Source: Dyadobacter sp. CY326 (GTDB lineage Bacteria > Bacteroidota > Bacteroidia > Cytophagales > Spirosomataceae). From it: 64,000 nucleotides of DNA. How positions within the stretch are numbered: position 1 is the stretch's first letter; every line of letters starts with the position of its first letter. The stretch is taken from positions 124,001 to 188,000 of the forward strand of contig NZ_JAJUXI010000011.1 of NCBI RefSeq assembly GCF_021390515.1, in the 5' to 3' direction. Positions 1 through 7,072 of this stretch are shown piece after piece. Both the position numbers and the translations under genes were made by a program. Below the pieces are notes generated by a model. That model did no database searches. It saw nothing but the letters and a program-made list of their open reading frames with translations, and was not told the DNA's origin.

Positions 1-154
1 TAAAAAAAGTGCCTAAATTTACCACTCGAGCCTGATTCATGAGGCTAAATAACCAGTAGGTTTTCCGCAGTTTAGCGTCGGTTTTTGAGGCAAATGCTAC
101 GGAAGTGTCTTCAAAAAATACAGGAATTTCGTCTTTTGGGGAAGAATATGCCAT
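1..154 (-). CDS. Proline dehydrogenase, N-terminal fragment (cut by window edge)
   Basis: The minus strand is open from an ATG at 154 to the window edge, giving 51 residues that begin MAYSSPKDEIPVFFEDTSVA and continue with a KTDAKLRKTYWLFSLM stretch. From memory this matches the N-terminus of Bacteroidota proline dehydrogenases (FAD enzymes oxidising proline to pyrroline-5-carboxylate), which start with an acidic 'F-(E/D)-D-T' segment followed by '(S/T)-(D/N)-A-x-L-(R/K)-x-x-YWLF'. The catalytic barrel is outside the window, so the call rests only on this short stretch. It is divergent from the DAHP synthase gene, with 185 bases between the two starts. Confidence 0.6.
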   Translation of the reverse strand, partial: MAYSSPKDEIPVFFEDTSVAFASKTDAKLRKTYWLFSLMNQARVVNLGTFF

Positions 155-339
155 TTTGTAATTTTACGTTTTCCCTTAGTGAATTTAATCTGTTTACTTA
201 AAATCACTGGAATAAAGTAATACGCATTAAGAAGTTGATTGACTTTTGTTATATCAAATGTACGTCAATCCCAGAAATACGCATAACACCGGATCAAAAT
301 ATTACAATTATCATTTTTATTAAGGACAAGTTTTTGAAT

Positions 340-1434
340 ATGAATGCTTCTTTAGATATCCTTCCACTAAGCAGTTGGATCAACACCGAAGGTAAGCCTT
401 TGGTTATCGCCGGACCTTGCAGCGCAGAGACCGAGGAACAAATGTTAGAAACCGCAATCCAGATTAAGGAAGAAGGATTTGCTCACGTGATCCGTGCGGG
501 AATTTGGAAGCCACGGACGCGTCCTGGAAGTTTTGAAGGCATGGGAGAGGCTGCTTTGCCATGGTTGCAGGAAGTTAAAAAACAAACCGGAATGCCTGTT
601 GCAGTGGAAGTCGCGAACCCGCAGCACATTGAACTGGCATTGAAATATGGAGTTGATATCCTTTGGATAGGCGCTCGTACAACAGTGAACCCATTCAATG
701 TTCAGGAACTTGCCGATGCATTAAAAGGAATTGATGTTCCTGTGCTTGTTAAAAACCCTGTTAACCCCGATTTACAATTGTGGATTGGTGCTTTGGAGCG
801 TTTGAATCAGGCTGGCGTTAAGAAATTGGGTGCTATTCACCGCGGATTTTCTAATGCGCAGGAAACAAAGTTCCGTAACTCTCCAATGTGGAATATCGCA
901 ATCGAGCTTAAAACACTTTTCCCTGAGTTGCCTGTCATTGGTGACCCAAGCCATATGGCCGGAAAACGTGCTTATTTGTATGAATTGGCACAACGTGCAT
1001 TGGATTTGCATTATGACGGTTTGATCATTGAATCACATCGCGAGCCGGATAAAGCTTGGTCAGATGCTGCACAGCAGTTGACGCCAGCGGCGCTTGGACA
1101 AATGCTTCACGATCTGCATGTTCGTAAAGAATCTTACGGAAGTGATTATCAATCTCAATTGGAGATCATTCGTAGCAAAATTGACAACCTTGACCGTGAA
1201 ATGCTTGAAACATTGGCAAATCGCATGGCTTTGGTTGAAAAACTTGCCGAATATAAACGTGATAACAATGTTGCTGCTTACCAGGTTGACCGTTTCCGCG
1301 AAGTTTTGGAAACACGCGCAGGATGGGGCAAAAGCATGAATTTATATCCAAACCTTGTTGACGAACTTTTCAAACTCGTTCACATGGAGTCAATCCGCAA
1401 ACAGACCGAGGTGATGAACCAGGTTAATGTTTAG
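340..1434 (+). CDS. Bifunctional 3-deoxy-7-phosphoheptulonate synthase / chorismate mutase
   Basis: 364 residues. The first two thirds is a DAHP synthase of the KDO8P-synthase-like class, condensing PEP and erythrose 4-phosphate as the first shikimate step; the signature VIAGPCSAE is at residues 22-30. The last third (about 265-355) is an AroQ-type chorismate mutase helix bundle containing LEIIRSKIDNLDREMLETL. The fusion is usual in Bacteroidota and commits carbon towards Phe and Tyr. The reading frame is open back to 235, but the ATG at 340 is preferred: it has the purine-rich AAGGACAAG just upstream and gives the normal family start. The gene is monocistronic with a terminator directly downstream. 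Confidence 0.95.
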   Translation: MNASLDILPLSSWINTEGKPLVIAGPCSAETEEQMLETAIQIKEEGFAHVIRAGIWKPRTRPGSFEGMGEAALPWLQEVKKQTGMPVAVEVANPQHIELALKYGVDILWIGARTTVNPFNVQELADALKGIDVPVLVKNPVNPDLQLWIGALERLNQAGVKKLGAIHRGFSNAQETKFRNSPMWNIAIELKTLFPELPVIGDPSHMAGKRAYLYELAQRALDLHYDGLIIESHREPDKAWSDAAQQLTPAALGQMLHDLHVRKESYGSDYQSQLEIIRSKIDNLDREMLETLANRMALVEKLAEYKRDNNVAAYQVDRFREVLETRAGWGKSMNLYPNLVDELFKLVHMESIRKQTEVMNQVNV

Positions 1435-1459
1435 TTGACATTGGAATTTAAACAAAAAG

Positions 1460-1487
1460 GGCTGTTTCGAAAGAAACAGCCTTTTTT
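1460..1487 (+). terminator. Rho-independent terminator of the DAHP synthase gene
   Basis: The arms GGCTGTTTC (1460-1468) and GAAACAGCC (1473-1481) form a perfect 9 bp stem with a GAAA loop, followed by six T (1482-1487). An A-run before the stem (1454-1458) could let it act, more weakly, on the convergent GDSL hydrolase gene. Confidence 0.9.
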
Positions 1488-1502
1488 GTTTATGCATTGA
1501 AT

Positions 1503-2144
1503 TCAAATCCCTTTCTCCTTCAAAACCCTCTTAATCTCCCCAGCCCAAATTTCATAGGCTTTTTCATTCAAATGTGTCTTATCCACTGCAAATTCTGCTT
1601 TTAAACCCGTTGAGTCGGATATGAATTGATTGAGATCGATGTGCTCGATTTGATGTTGCTGGCAATATTTAATCAGGAAACTGTTCAATGTGTCCACTTC
1701 CTTTTTGCTGATCGGATCGTTTTGTTCGTAAACTGTTAATGTCACAACCGGGATGATTTTTTTTGCCAAAAGTTTATCGAGAATGGCTTTGTAAAAACCC
1801 TGCATTTTATCCTGTGACACACCAACTGTAATGTCATTGATGCCGCCTTTTACAAAACAAATCTTCGGATGCAGATCAATGACATGCGATTGGAGCAATT
1901 GCAGAAAATGATAAGTGCTCATGCCGGGCAAGCCACTATTCAGCACATCCGTCCGATCAAGCAATGCAGTCCATTTGCCTTGTGCTGTGATGGAATTGCC
2001 ATACATGACAATCGTTGGGTTGCCTTTCACAGACACGAACCTTTGCATGATTTTATCCCGATAAACAAAAGAAAAAATGCCAATCGCGAGGATCAATATC
2101 ACATTTAACCCAAGCGAAGCGGCAAGTAATCGCTGCGTTTTCAT
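1503..2144 (-). CDS. Membrane-anchored SGNH/GDSL-family hydrolase
   Basis: 213 residues. An N-terminal hydrophobic helix (about 8-27) is an uncleaved anchor or signal peptide; the rest is an SGNH esterase/lipase fold. Block I is GNSIT with the nucleophile Ser in place of the usual GDSL, block III is KGGIND, and the C-terminal DKTHLN supplies the Asp and His of the triad. The substrate cannot be told; family members deacetylate glycans or cleave lipids. The start codon overlaps the thymidine kinase stop by four bases (ATGA), so the two are translationally coupled although functionally unrelated. Confidence 0.85.
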   Translation of the reverse strand: MKTQRLLAASLGLNVILILAIGIFSFVYRDKIMQRFVSVKGNPTIVMYGNSITAQGKWTALLDRTDVLNSGLPGMSTYHFLQLLQSHVIDLHPKICFVKGGINDITVGVSQDKMQGFYKAILDKLLAKKIIPVVTLTVYEQNDPISKKEVDTLNSFLIKYCQQHQIEHIDLNQFISDSTGLKAEFAVDKTHLNEKAYEIWAGEIKRVLKEKGI

Positions 2145-2728
2145 GCCTTTTCACCCAGATTGAAACAGCGGCGACATCTGGCTTCATAAAGGTCCGTTTC
2201 GCCCAATAACACCCTTTCATTGGACGACGAAAGGCGGTAAGAATGTGAAGCCACTTCGCCGCAAACCATGCAAATTGCGTGAACTTTGGTCACAAATTCT
2301 GCAACAGCCATCAGTTGCGGCATGCAACCGAACGGTTTGCCCATGTAATCCATATCCAGTCCGGCAATGATGACGCGCTTGCCCGAATCGGCCAATAATG
2401 TGCATACTTCAACAATCTTTTCATCAAAAAACTGCGCTTCGTCCAGTCCCACAACTTCGCAGTCATGGGCCAGGTCCGGGATCTCTAATGATGACTGCAC
2501 GGGAATGGAGCGGATCGAATTGTCGTTGTGCGAAACAATGTTCTCGTCATGATAGCGTTTATCCAACGCAGGTTTGAAGATCTGGATTCTTTGACGCGCA
2601 ATTTTTGCGCGGTTCAGCCTGCGGATCAGTTCTTCTGTTTTTCCGGAAAACATGGATCCGCAGATGACTTCGATCCACCCGGTTCTTGGTTGCTGGTTTT
2701 CTTTCTTATGCGACGGTTCTATGAACAT
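2141..2728 (-). CDS. tdk: Thymidine kinase
   Basis: 195 residues, a type II (TK1-like) thymidine kinase that phosphorylates thymidine with ATP in pyrimidine salvage. The P-loop GSMFSGKTEEL is near residue 25, the Walker-B-like VVGLDEAQFFDE contains the catalytic Glu, and the C-terminal half has a four-cysteine zinc site (CMVCGEVA then CRRCFN). The lasso-like segment between the Cys pairs ends in SNERVLLG. Length and motif order are normal. It is the first gene of a two-gene unit with the SGNH hydrolase. Confidence 0.97.
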   Translation of the reverse strand: MFIEPSHKKENQQPRTGWIEVICGSMFSGKTEELIRRLNRAKIARQRIQIFKPALDKRYHDENIVSHNDNSIRSIPVQSSLEIPDLAHDCEVVGLDEAQFFDEKIVEVCTLLADSGKRVIIAGLDMDYMGKPFGCMPQLMAVAEFVTKVHAICMVCGEVASHSYRLSSSNERVLLGETDLYEARCRRCFNLGEKA

Positions 2729-2829
2729 GTTGGCGTATTACTGAACGGCTGAGCGAGCAAATTTCTTTATCTTTACAAATCAAGCACATTTTTTTTAAAC
2801 ACTGACGTTACCAAAAGCTCTTATTCGTT

Positions 2830-3948
2830 ATGCCGGATAATTTGAATTTAATTGCACTCAACCAATACGCTGCCAGGTTCACTACGACGATCTTAAACGA
2901 CGTTTACAAGGAGCAGGACGCCATAACAGGAGCCGGATTACTGAAACTCACGCCCGTGAGACAGGTGAATTTGGGAATTTTAAACAGGTTATTTGACGCC
3001 TGGAAAAGAAATGCGCAGGAATTTCGCAGTCCGTATTTCGATTTTGGAAATGACGAAGTGAAGCAGGCGCTCGAAGATTTCATGAACACAGCTTCGCAGC
3101 ACATTGCCGTGAAGCGGCCAGATCTGGAACCCCTGCTCTCTGATTCTGTTAAGGATGCATTGAAACTGCTACTCGCTCCTGAAAGCTATTTTGAGGAAAA
3201 AATCAGGGAGAAACAGGATGCTGAATTTACGCACGACAAGGCGGAGCAGCTCGTCAAATACACGCACATTCACAAGGGGATTGCAGAAGCAATGCTAGGC
3301 CGGCTCACCGACAGCGGGTCAAATTCCGTTTACCAGACGCAGGCTGTGAGCTGGTTATATGAATTAAAAGGCAATCCTGACTTGCTTGATGATACGGAAA
3401 TTTATCTTGCGCAATTCTCGGACGTCTTTCCGATTAATGTGTCAGAGCTGCGCATTGCCGAGCCGGTCAAACCAACGCAAGTTGTGGGCAAGCAGGAATC
3501 AAAATCATTCTTTGATTCGGCATTTTCAGAATTAGAGCCGGCTGTTGCTCGGCCAACCGCCCCCCGCGCTGAGCCAGCATCTGCGGTTATCGGCGAAATT
3601 ATTGCCAAAACCAATGCCAATGCTTCGGAAAAAGATTCTTTGAATAACCGTTTCAAAGTTGAGCTTCCAAAACATGATGATGATAAGTCTTACGGAAGCG
3701 TTCCGGTGAAGGTGGAAAGCATTGCAGGATCCATTCCATTGGGACAGCGCTTTATGTTTGTTAATCAGCTTTTTGATAAAAATAGCGAGCATTTCGACAA
3801 GGCTGTATACGAACTGGATATGGTGAAAAGCTATGAAGAGGCGCAAAACCTGATTTGGCATCGCTATGCTTCGAAATATGCGTGGGATGTGAACGGAGAG
3901 GCGGTTAAAACGCTGCTAGCCATTGTAAAAAGAAAGTTTACGTCGTAA
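2830..3948 (+). CDS. Conserved hypothetical protein, mostly helical
   Basis: 372 residues without signal peptide, membrane segment or recognisable catalytic motif. The N-terminal 200 residues are helical and charged; a low-complexity linker rich in Ala, Pro and Glu (about residues 220-265) leads to a second globular part that starts near VPVKVESIAGSIPLGQRFMF and ends in a helix with NLIWHRYASKYAWDVNGEA. The C-terminal part resembles proteins of unknown function seen in other Cytophagales; I cannot assign a role. It is divergent from tdk and convergent with the HMG-CoA lyase gene. A possible -7 element TATCTTTA lies at 2768-2775. Confidence 0.75.
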   Translation: MPDNLNLIALNQYAARFTTTILNDVYKEQDAITGAGLLKLTPVRQVNLGILNRLFDAWKRNAQEFRSPYFDFGNDEVKQALEDFMNTASQHIAVKRPDLEPLLSDSVKDALKLLLAPESYFEEKIREKQDAEFTHDKAEQLVKYTHIHKGIAEAMLGRLTDSGSNSVYQTQAVSWLYELKGNPDLLDDTEIYLAQFSDVFPINVSELRIAEPVKPTQVVGKQESKSFFDSAFSELEPAVARPTAPRAEPASAVIGEIIAKTNANASEKDSLNNRFKVELPKHDDDKSYGSVPVKVESIAGSIPLGQRFMFVNQLFDKNSEHFDKAVYELDMVKSYEEAQNLIWHRYASKYAWDVNGEAVKTLLAIVKRKFTS

Positions 3949-3957
3949 AGACGCGCA

Positions 3958-4800
3958 TTATATCAATTGAAGGAACATCTCGCGGGAGGTTTGCAAAGCT
4001 TGCAGATCCAGGTTGAGAAGTTCCTTTTTTTGTTTTGCAAAAGCCACCAGATTCTCTGTCGGCATGTTTCCAACCAGTTCATCTTGCGCCATGGGACAGC
4101 CTCCGTAACCCAGCACGGCACCATCGAACCTGCGGCAGCCAGCTTCATAGGCGGCAGCAATTTTCTCTTCCCAATTAGCAGGCGATGTGTGAAAATGTGC
4201 GCCGAATTCCAGATCCGGCCGTGATGCAAGCAATTGCGAGAGAACTGCCTTGATATCCTCTGTTTTCGCTACGCCGACCGTGTCCGCCAGTGAAAAAGTG
4301 TTAATGCCATATTTGGCCAATTCTTCCATATAATTAAAAACGATTTCTGCATTCCAAGGATCGCCATATGGATTTCCAAAGCCCATTGAAATGTAAATAA
4401 CGAGCTCTTTATCATTCTCCATAGCCAGTGAAGCAATGCGCCGGACCCGTTCCAGGGACGCTGCAATGGTCGAGTTCGCATTACGGAGCTGGAAAGTTTC
4501 TGAGATGGAGAAGGGATAACCGATGTCACTTATTTGCGGAAATTGGCACGCATCCATTGCCCCGCGCTCATTGGCAACGATTGCAAGTAATTTGGTTGCA
4601 GTGTCAGCAAGGTCAAGCTGATCAATCAACTGCGCCGTGTCACTGACCTGCGGCATTGCTTTGGCGGAAACAAAACTCCCAAAATCAATGGTGTCAAAGC
4701 CGACTTTCAGCAACTGATTAATGTAAGCAGCTTTTTTCTCAGTAGGAATAAAACGATGAAAACCCTGCCAGGCATCACGGGGACATTCGACGATTTTCAT
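3958..4800 (-). CDS. Hydroxymethylglutaryl-CoA lyase family protein
   Basis: 280 residues, HMGL-type TIM barrel. Residues expected for HMG-CoA lyase are present: the N-terminal VECPRDA with Arg8 and Asp9, the metal-binding His pair in GAHFHTS, and a GYGGCP loop carrying the catalytic Cys. The reaction would be cleavage of HMG-CoA to acetoacetate and acetyl-CoA in leucine or acetoacetate metabolism. The Cys loop (GYGGCPMAQDELVGNMPTE) follows the lyase pattern rather than that of isopropylmalate synthases. It lies downstream of the epimerase on the same strand, but a 230-base inverted repeat array separates them, so co-transcription is doubtful. Confidence 0.88.
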   Translation of the reverse strand: MKIVECPRDAWQGFHRFIPTEKKAAYINQLLKVGFDTIDFGSFVSAKAMPQVSDTAQLIDQLDLADTATKLLAIVANERGAMDACQFPQISDIGYPFSISETFQLRNANSTIAASLERVRRIASLAMENDKELVIYISMGFGNPYGDPWNAEIVFNYMEELAKYGINTFSLADTVGVAKTEDIKAVLSQLLASRPDLEFGAHFHTSPANWEEKIAAAYEAGCRRFDGAVLGYGGCPMAQDELVGNMPTENLVAFAKQKKELLNLDLQALQTSREMFLQLI

Positions 4801-4810
4801 GGCTCAATTT

Positions 4811-5043
4811 TGAATGAGTGAATGAGTGAATGAGTGAATGATTGAATGAGCGGGCGCCGCTGCGCTGAATGACTGAATGAATGAACGGACGGACGACGCC
4901 GCGCTCAATGAGTGAAAGACACAATGAGTGAATTATTAATCAATAAGTCATTGAATGACTGGACTGCCAGTGTCATAAACGAGCGAATGTTTTTAAAAAA
5001 ATATTCAGTCATTCAATCATTCAGTCATTCACTCATTCATTTC
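4811..5043. repeat. Inverted arrays of 4/8-base tandem repeats (TGAATGAG type)
   Basis: From 4811 to about 4850 the plus strand is a tandem run of TGAATGAG-like octamers, themselves built on a TGAA/TGAG tetramer. Degenerate copies continue at about 4855-4885 and 4905-4935. From 5002 to 5043 the same units appear in reverse complement (ATTCAGTC, ATTCAATC, ATTCACTC). The two outer arrays can pair as a stem of about 40 bp around a 150-base loop. The right array overlaps the stop codon of the epimerase gene and the left array ends just before the HMG-CoA lyase start. GC-rich islands (CGGGCGCCGC near 4851, GACGACGCCGCGC near 4890) interrupt it. Confidence 0.85.
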
Positions 5044-6098
5044 AATATCGGCGCAAGGTCTTTTTCGTTTTCAGCTAGCCAGGCGGTGATGTCTTCTACA
5101 ATTTGGCGGATGCCGATTTCTGGTTTCCAGCCGGTGAGCGCAGTTACTTTGGTGTTGTCCGTGACGTAAAGTCTGATGTCCGCCGTGCGATTTTCTGGGA
5201 CAACTTTAATCGGGATCGTTTTGCCGGTAACTTCCTGACAAATTTTTGTCAATTCCTGCAAGGAAGCACTGCTTTCCAGTCCGCCGCCAGCATTCAATAT
5301 CTCTCCATTAACTTTATCAAGATTGTGCAATTGCCAGTCAATCAAGTGGTAAAGGTCAGCGACGTGCAGCATGTCCCTGATTTGTTTTCCAGTGCCTCCA
5401 TAACCGAAATAACCCAGTTGCTGCTCAAAATAATGTTTTGCAATCCAAAGCACCATCACGCCTTGATCCACTTTTCCCATTTGCCATGGGCCAGTGATCA
5501 CGCCGCAACGGTTAATCACCGTTTTCAGGTTATAAAATTCATTGTATTCCTGAATAATCAGCTCGGAAGCCAGCTTTGTGGTTCCATATAAAGAACGCGC
5601 GCCATTCAACGGGAAATCTTCCGCAATTCCTTTTGAAGAAACGCCTGCCACAGGCTGATCATCGGAAAGCGCAAAACGCGTTGGTTCTTCAATAAAATTC
5701 AATGTTTCAATGGTCTTGATCGGATACACGCGGCTTGTAGACAAGAATATGAAGCCAGCCTTGTGTTTCAATGCATAATTGAGACAGTTAATGGTCCCAA
5801 CCAGATTTGTATTGATCAGATAATCAGGTGTTCCATCCAAACCGGCAAGCACCGAAGGCTCGGCCGACGCTTCTATAACCACGTCAACAGCAGGAACGGA
5901 ATCAAAATCTTCCTTATTTCGAATGTCGCCGTGAACAAACTCAACGCCATGCGTTTTAAGCCTGCTTAAATTCAGCTCCGAACCTCTGCGTTTGAGATTG
6001 TCTAACGCATAGACTTGATAATCAGGGTAATTTACTTTCAGAGAAATGGCCAATGCAGAGCCAACGAAACCGGCGCCTCCAGTAATTAAGATTTTCAT
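5037..6098 (-). CDS. NAD-dependent epimerase/dehydratase, CDP-paratose 2-epimerase-like
   Basis: 353 residues, extended SDR fold. The Rossmann motif TGGAGFVGS is at residues 7-15, the Asp that selects NAD follows beta-2 (ALDNLKRRG), and the catalytic core has FLSTSRVY and YGTTK (Tyr and Lys). The ASAEPSV and GKVDQG stretches recall CDP-tyvelose/paratose 2-epimerases, which supply sugars for surface polysaccharide, but substrate assignment within SDR epimerases is unsafe. There are no glycosyltransferase neighbours to support it. The stop codon lies inside the right arm of the adjacent inverted repeat. Confidence 0.85.
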   Translation of the reverse strand: MKILITGGAGFVGSALAISLKVNYPDYQVYALDNLKRRGSELNLSRLKTHGVEFVHGDIRNKEDFDSVPAVDVVIEASAEPSVLAGLDGTPDYLINTNLVGTINCLNYALKHKAGFIFLSTSRVYPIKTIETLNFIEEPTRFALSDDQPVAGVSSKGIAEDFPLNGARSLYGTTKLASELIIQEYNEFYNLKTVINRCGVITGPWQMGKVDQGVMVLWIAKHYFEQQLGYFGYGGTGKQIRDMLHVADLYHLIDWQLHNLDKVNGEILNAGGGLESSASLQELTKICQEVTGKTIPIKVVPENRTADIRLYVTDNTKVTALTGWKPEIGIRQIVEDITAWLAENEKDLAPILK

Positions 6099-6349
6099 AA
6101 ATCGAATTTATATGTAACAGAAAGTGTGGATGTATAAACGTTCCAAAGTTAGAAGATTCCGTAAGAACGGTTCAGGATGCGAGGAATATTTATATTTAAA
6201 ACTTATAATGTTTCAATTAGATATTCAGGAAAAATTAAATATTTTTGAATTGAAGTATGTAACTTATGTCCACATCTTTAAGTACATAGCCCCTACTGCA
6301 ACGACTCGACATCTCAAAACATCCTATTTAATTAAAAACTTCGCACTGC

Positions 6350-7072
6350 ATGCGCATTTTTACTATTGGTGTCTTCTTTTTATTTCTTGCATCCCGGTCT
6401 TTTGGCCAAACAACCGCTGTCAGTGAGCGACCAAAGGAAATTGCTTATGCGGTCTCCGCTTACAAGGATGCGACCAGTCAATCACAAAACCTCTACAACG
6501 GGCGCCAATATTATGTTTACGACAACAGGTCGGAAGAACATCAGTTTTTCGAATTCAGAAAATGGCACAATGGCGTGCTGATGTACGATAACCAGCGTTT
6601 CGACAGCATTCCGATGTTGTATGATATCTTCAAGGATGAGGTGATTATCAAGCATTTCTATGGAGATCACCTCTTGCTCCAATCAGAGAAGATTGACTAT
6701 TTCTATGTTGATAACCATACATTTGAACGGCTTGAAGCAGGGAAAGACATTGATGCAGAAATGCGGACCGGCTTTTATGACGTGCTCTATAATGGCAGAT
6801 CCCGCACAATTGCCCGCAGGATTAAACAAAGACAGGAAAAGATCGTCGACAAACGCGTCATTGCGCTTTATCCTCAAAAAAATTCCTATTTCGTCAGAAA
6901 AGGTGACCGATATTTCAGCGTACATTCTAAAAAATCGGCTTTCAACTTGTTCCCTGAATACAAGCGCGAACTGCGCAAAGTGCTTAAAGACGAGCGGATT
7001 AAGTTTAAAAAGAACCGCGAACTTGCCATTGTTAAAATTGTCGAAGCTTACGACAAACTAGCCAAACCATGA
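6350..7072 (+). CDS. Exported protein of unknown function, first gene of a TonB-receptor operon
   Basis: 240 residues with a Sec signal peptide (hydrophobic 4-17, likely cleavage after SFG at residue 19). The mature part is rich in aromatic and charged residues (NGRQYYVYDN, DEVIIKHFYGDHLL) and ends in a basic helical tail (KYKRELRKVLKDERIKFKKNREL). No cysteine suggests a lipoprotein. I do not recognise the family. The stop overlaps the next start by four bases (ATGA), so it is made together with the TonB-dependent receptor and probably works in the periplasm with it. The upstream 250 bases are an AT-rich divergent promoter region. Confidence 0.8.
   Translation: MRIFTIGVFFLFLASRSFGQTTAVSERPKEIAYAVSAYKDATSQSQNLYNGRQYYVYDNRSEEHQFFEFRKWHNGVLMYDNQRFDSIPMLYDIFKDEVIIKHFYGDHLLLQSEKIDYFYVDNHTFERLEAGKDIDAEMRTGFYDVLYNGRSRTIARRIKQRQEKIVDKRVIALYPQKNSYFVRKGDRYFSVHSKKSAFNLFPEYKRELRKVLKDERIKFKKNRELAIVKIVEAYDKLAKP

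Noticed and set aside
4811..5043. Possible CRISPR array
   Set aside because: Units are 4-8 bases without unique spacers and occur in both orientations; no cas genes nearby.
4912..5169. Plus-strand open frame across the TGAATGAG repeat and into the epimerase gene
   Set aside because: Its first part is translated repeat and the rest is antisense to the epimerase; no family match or ribosome site.
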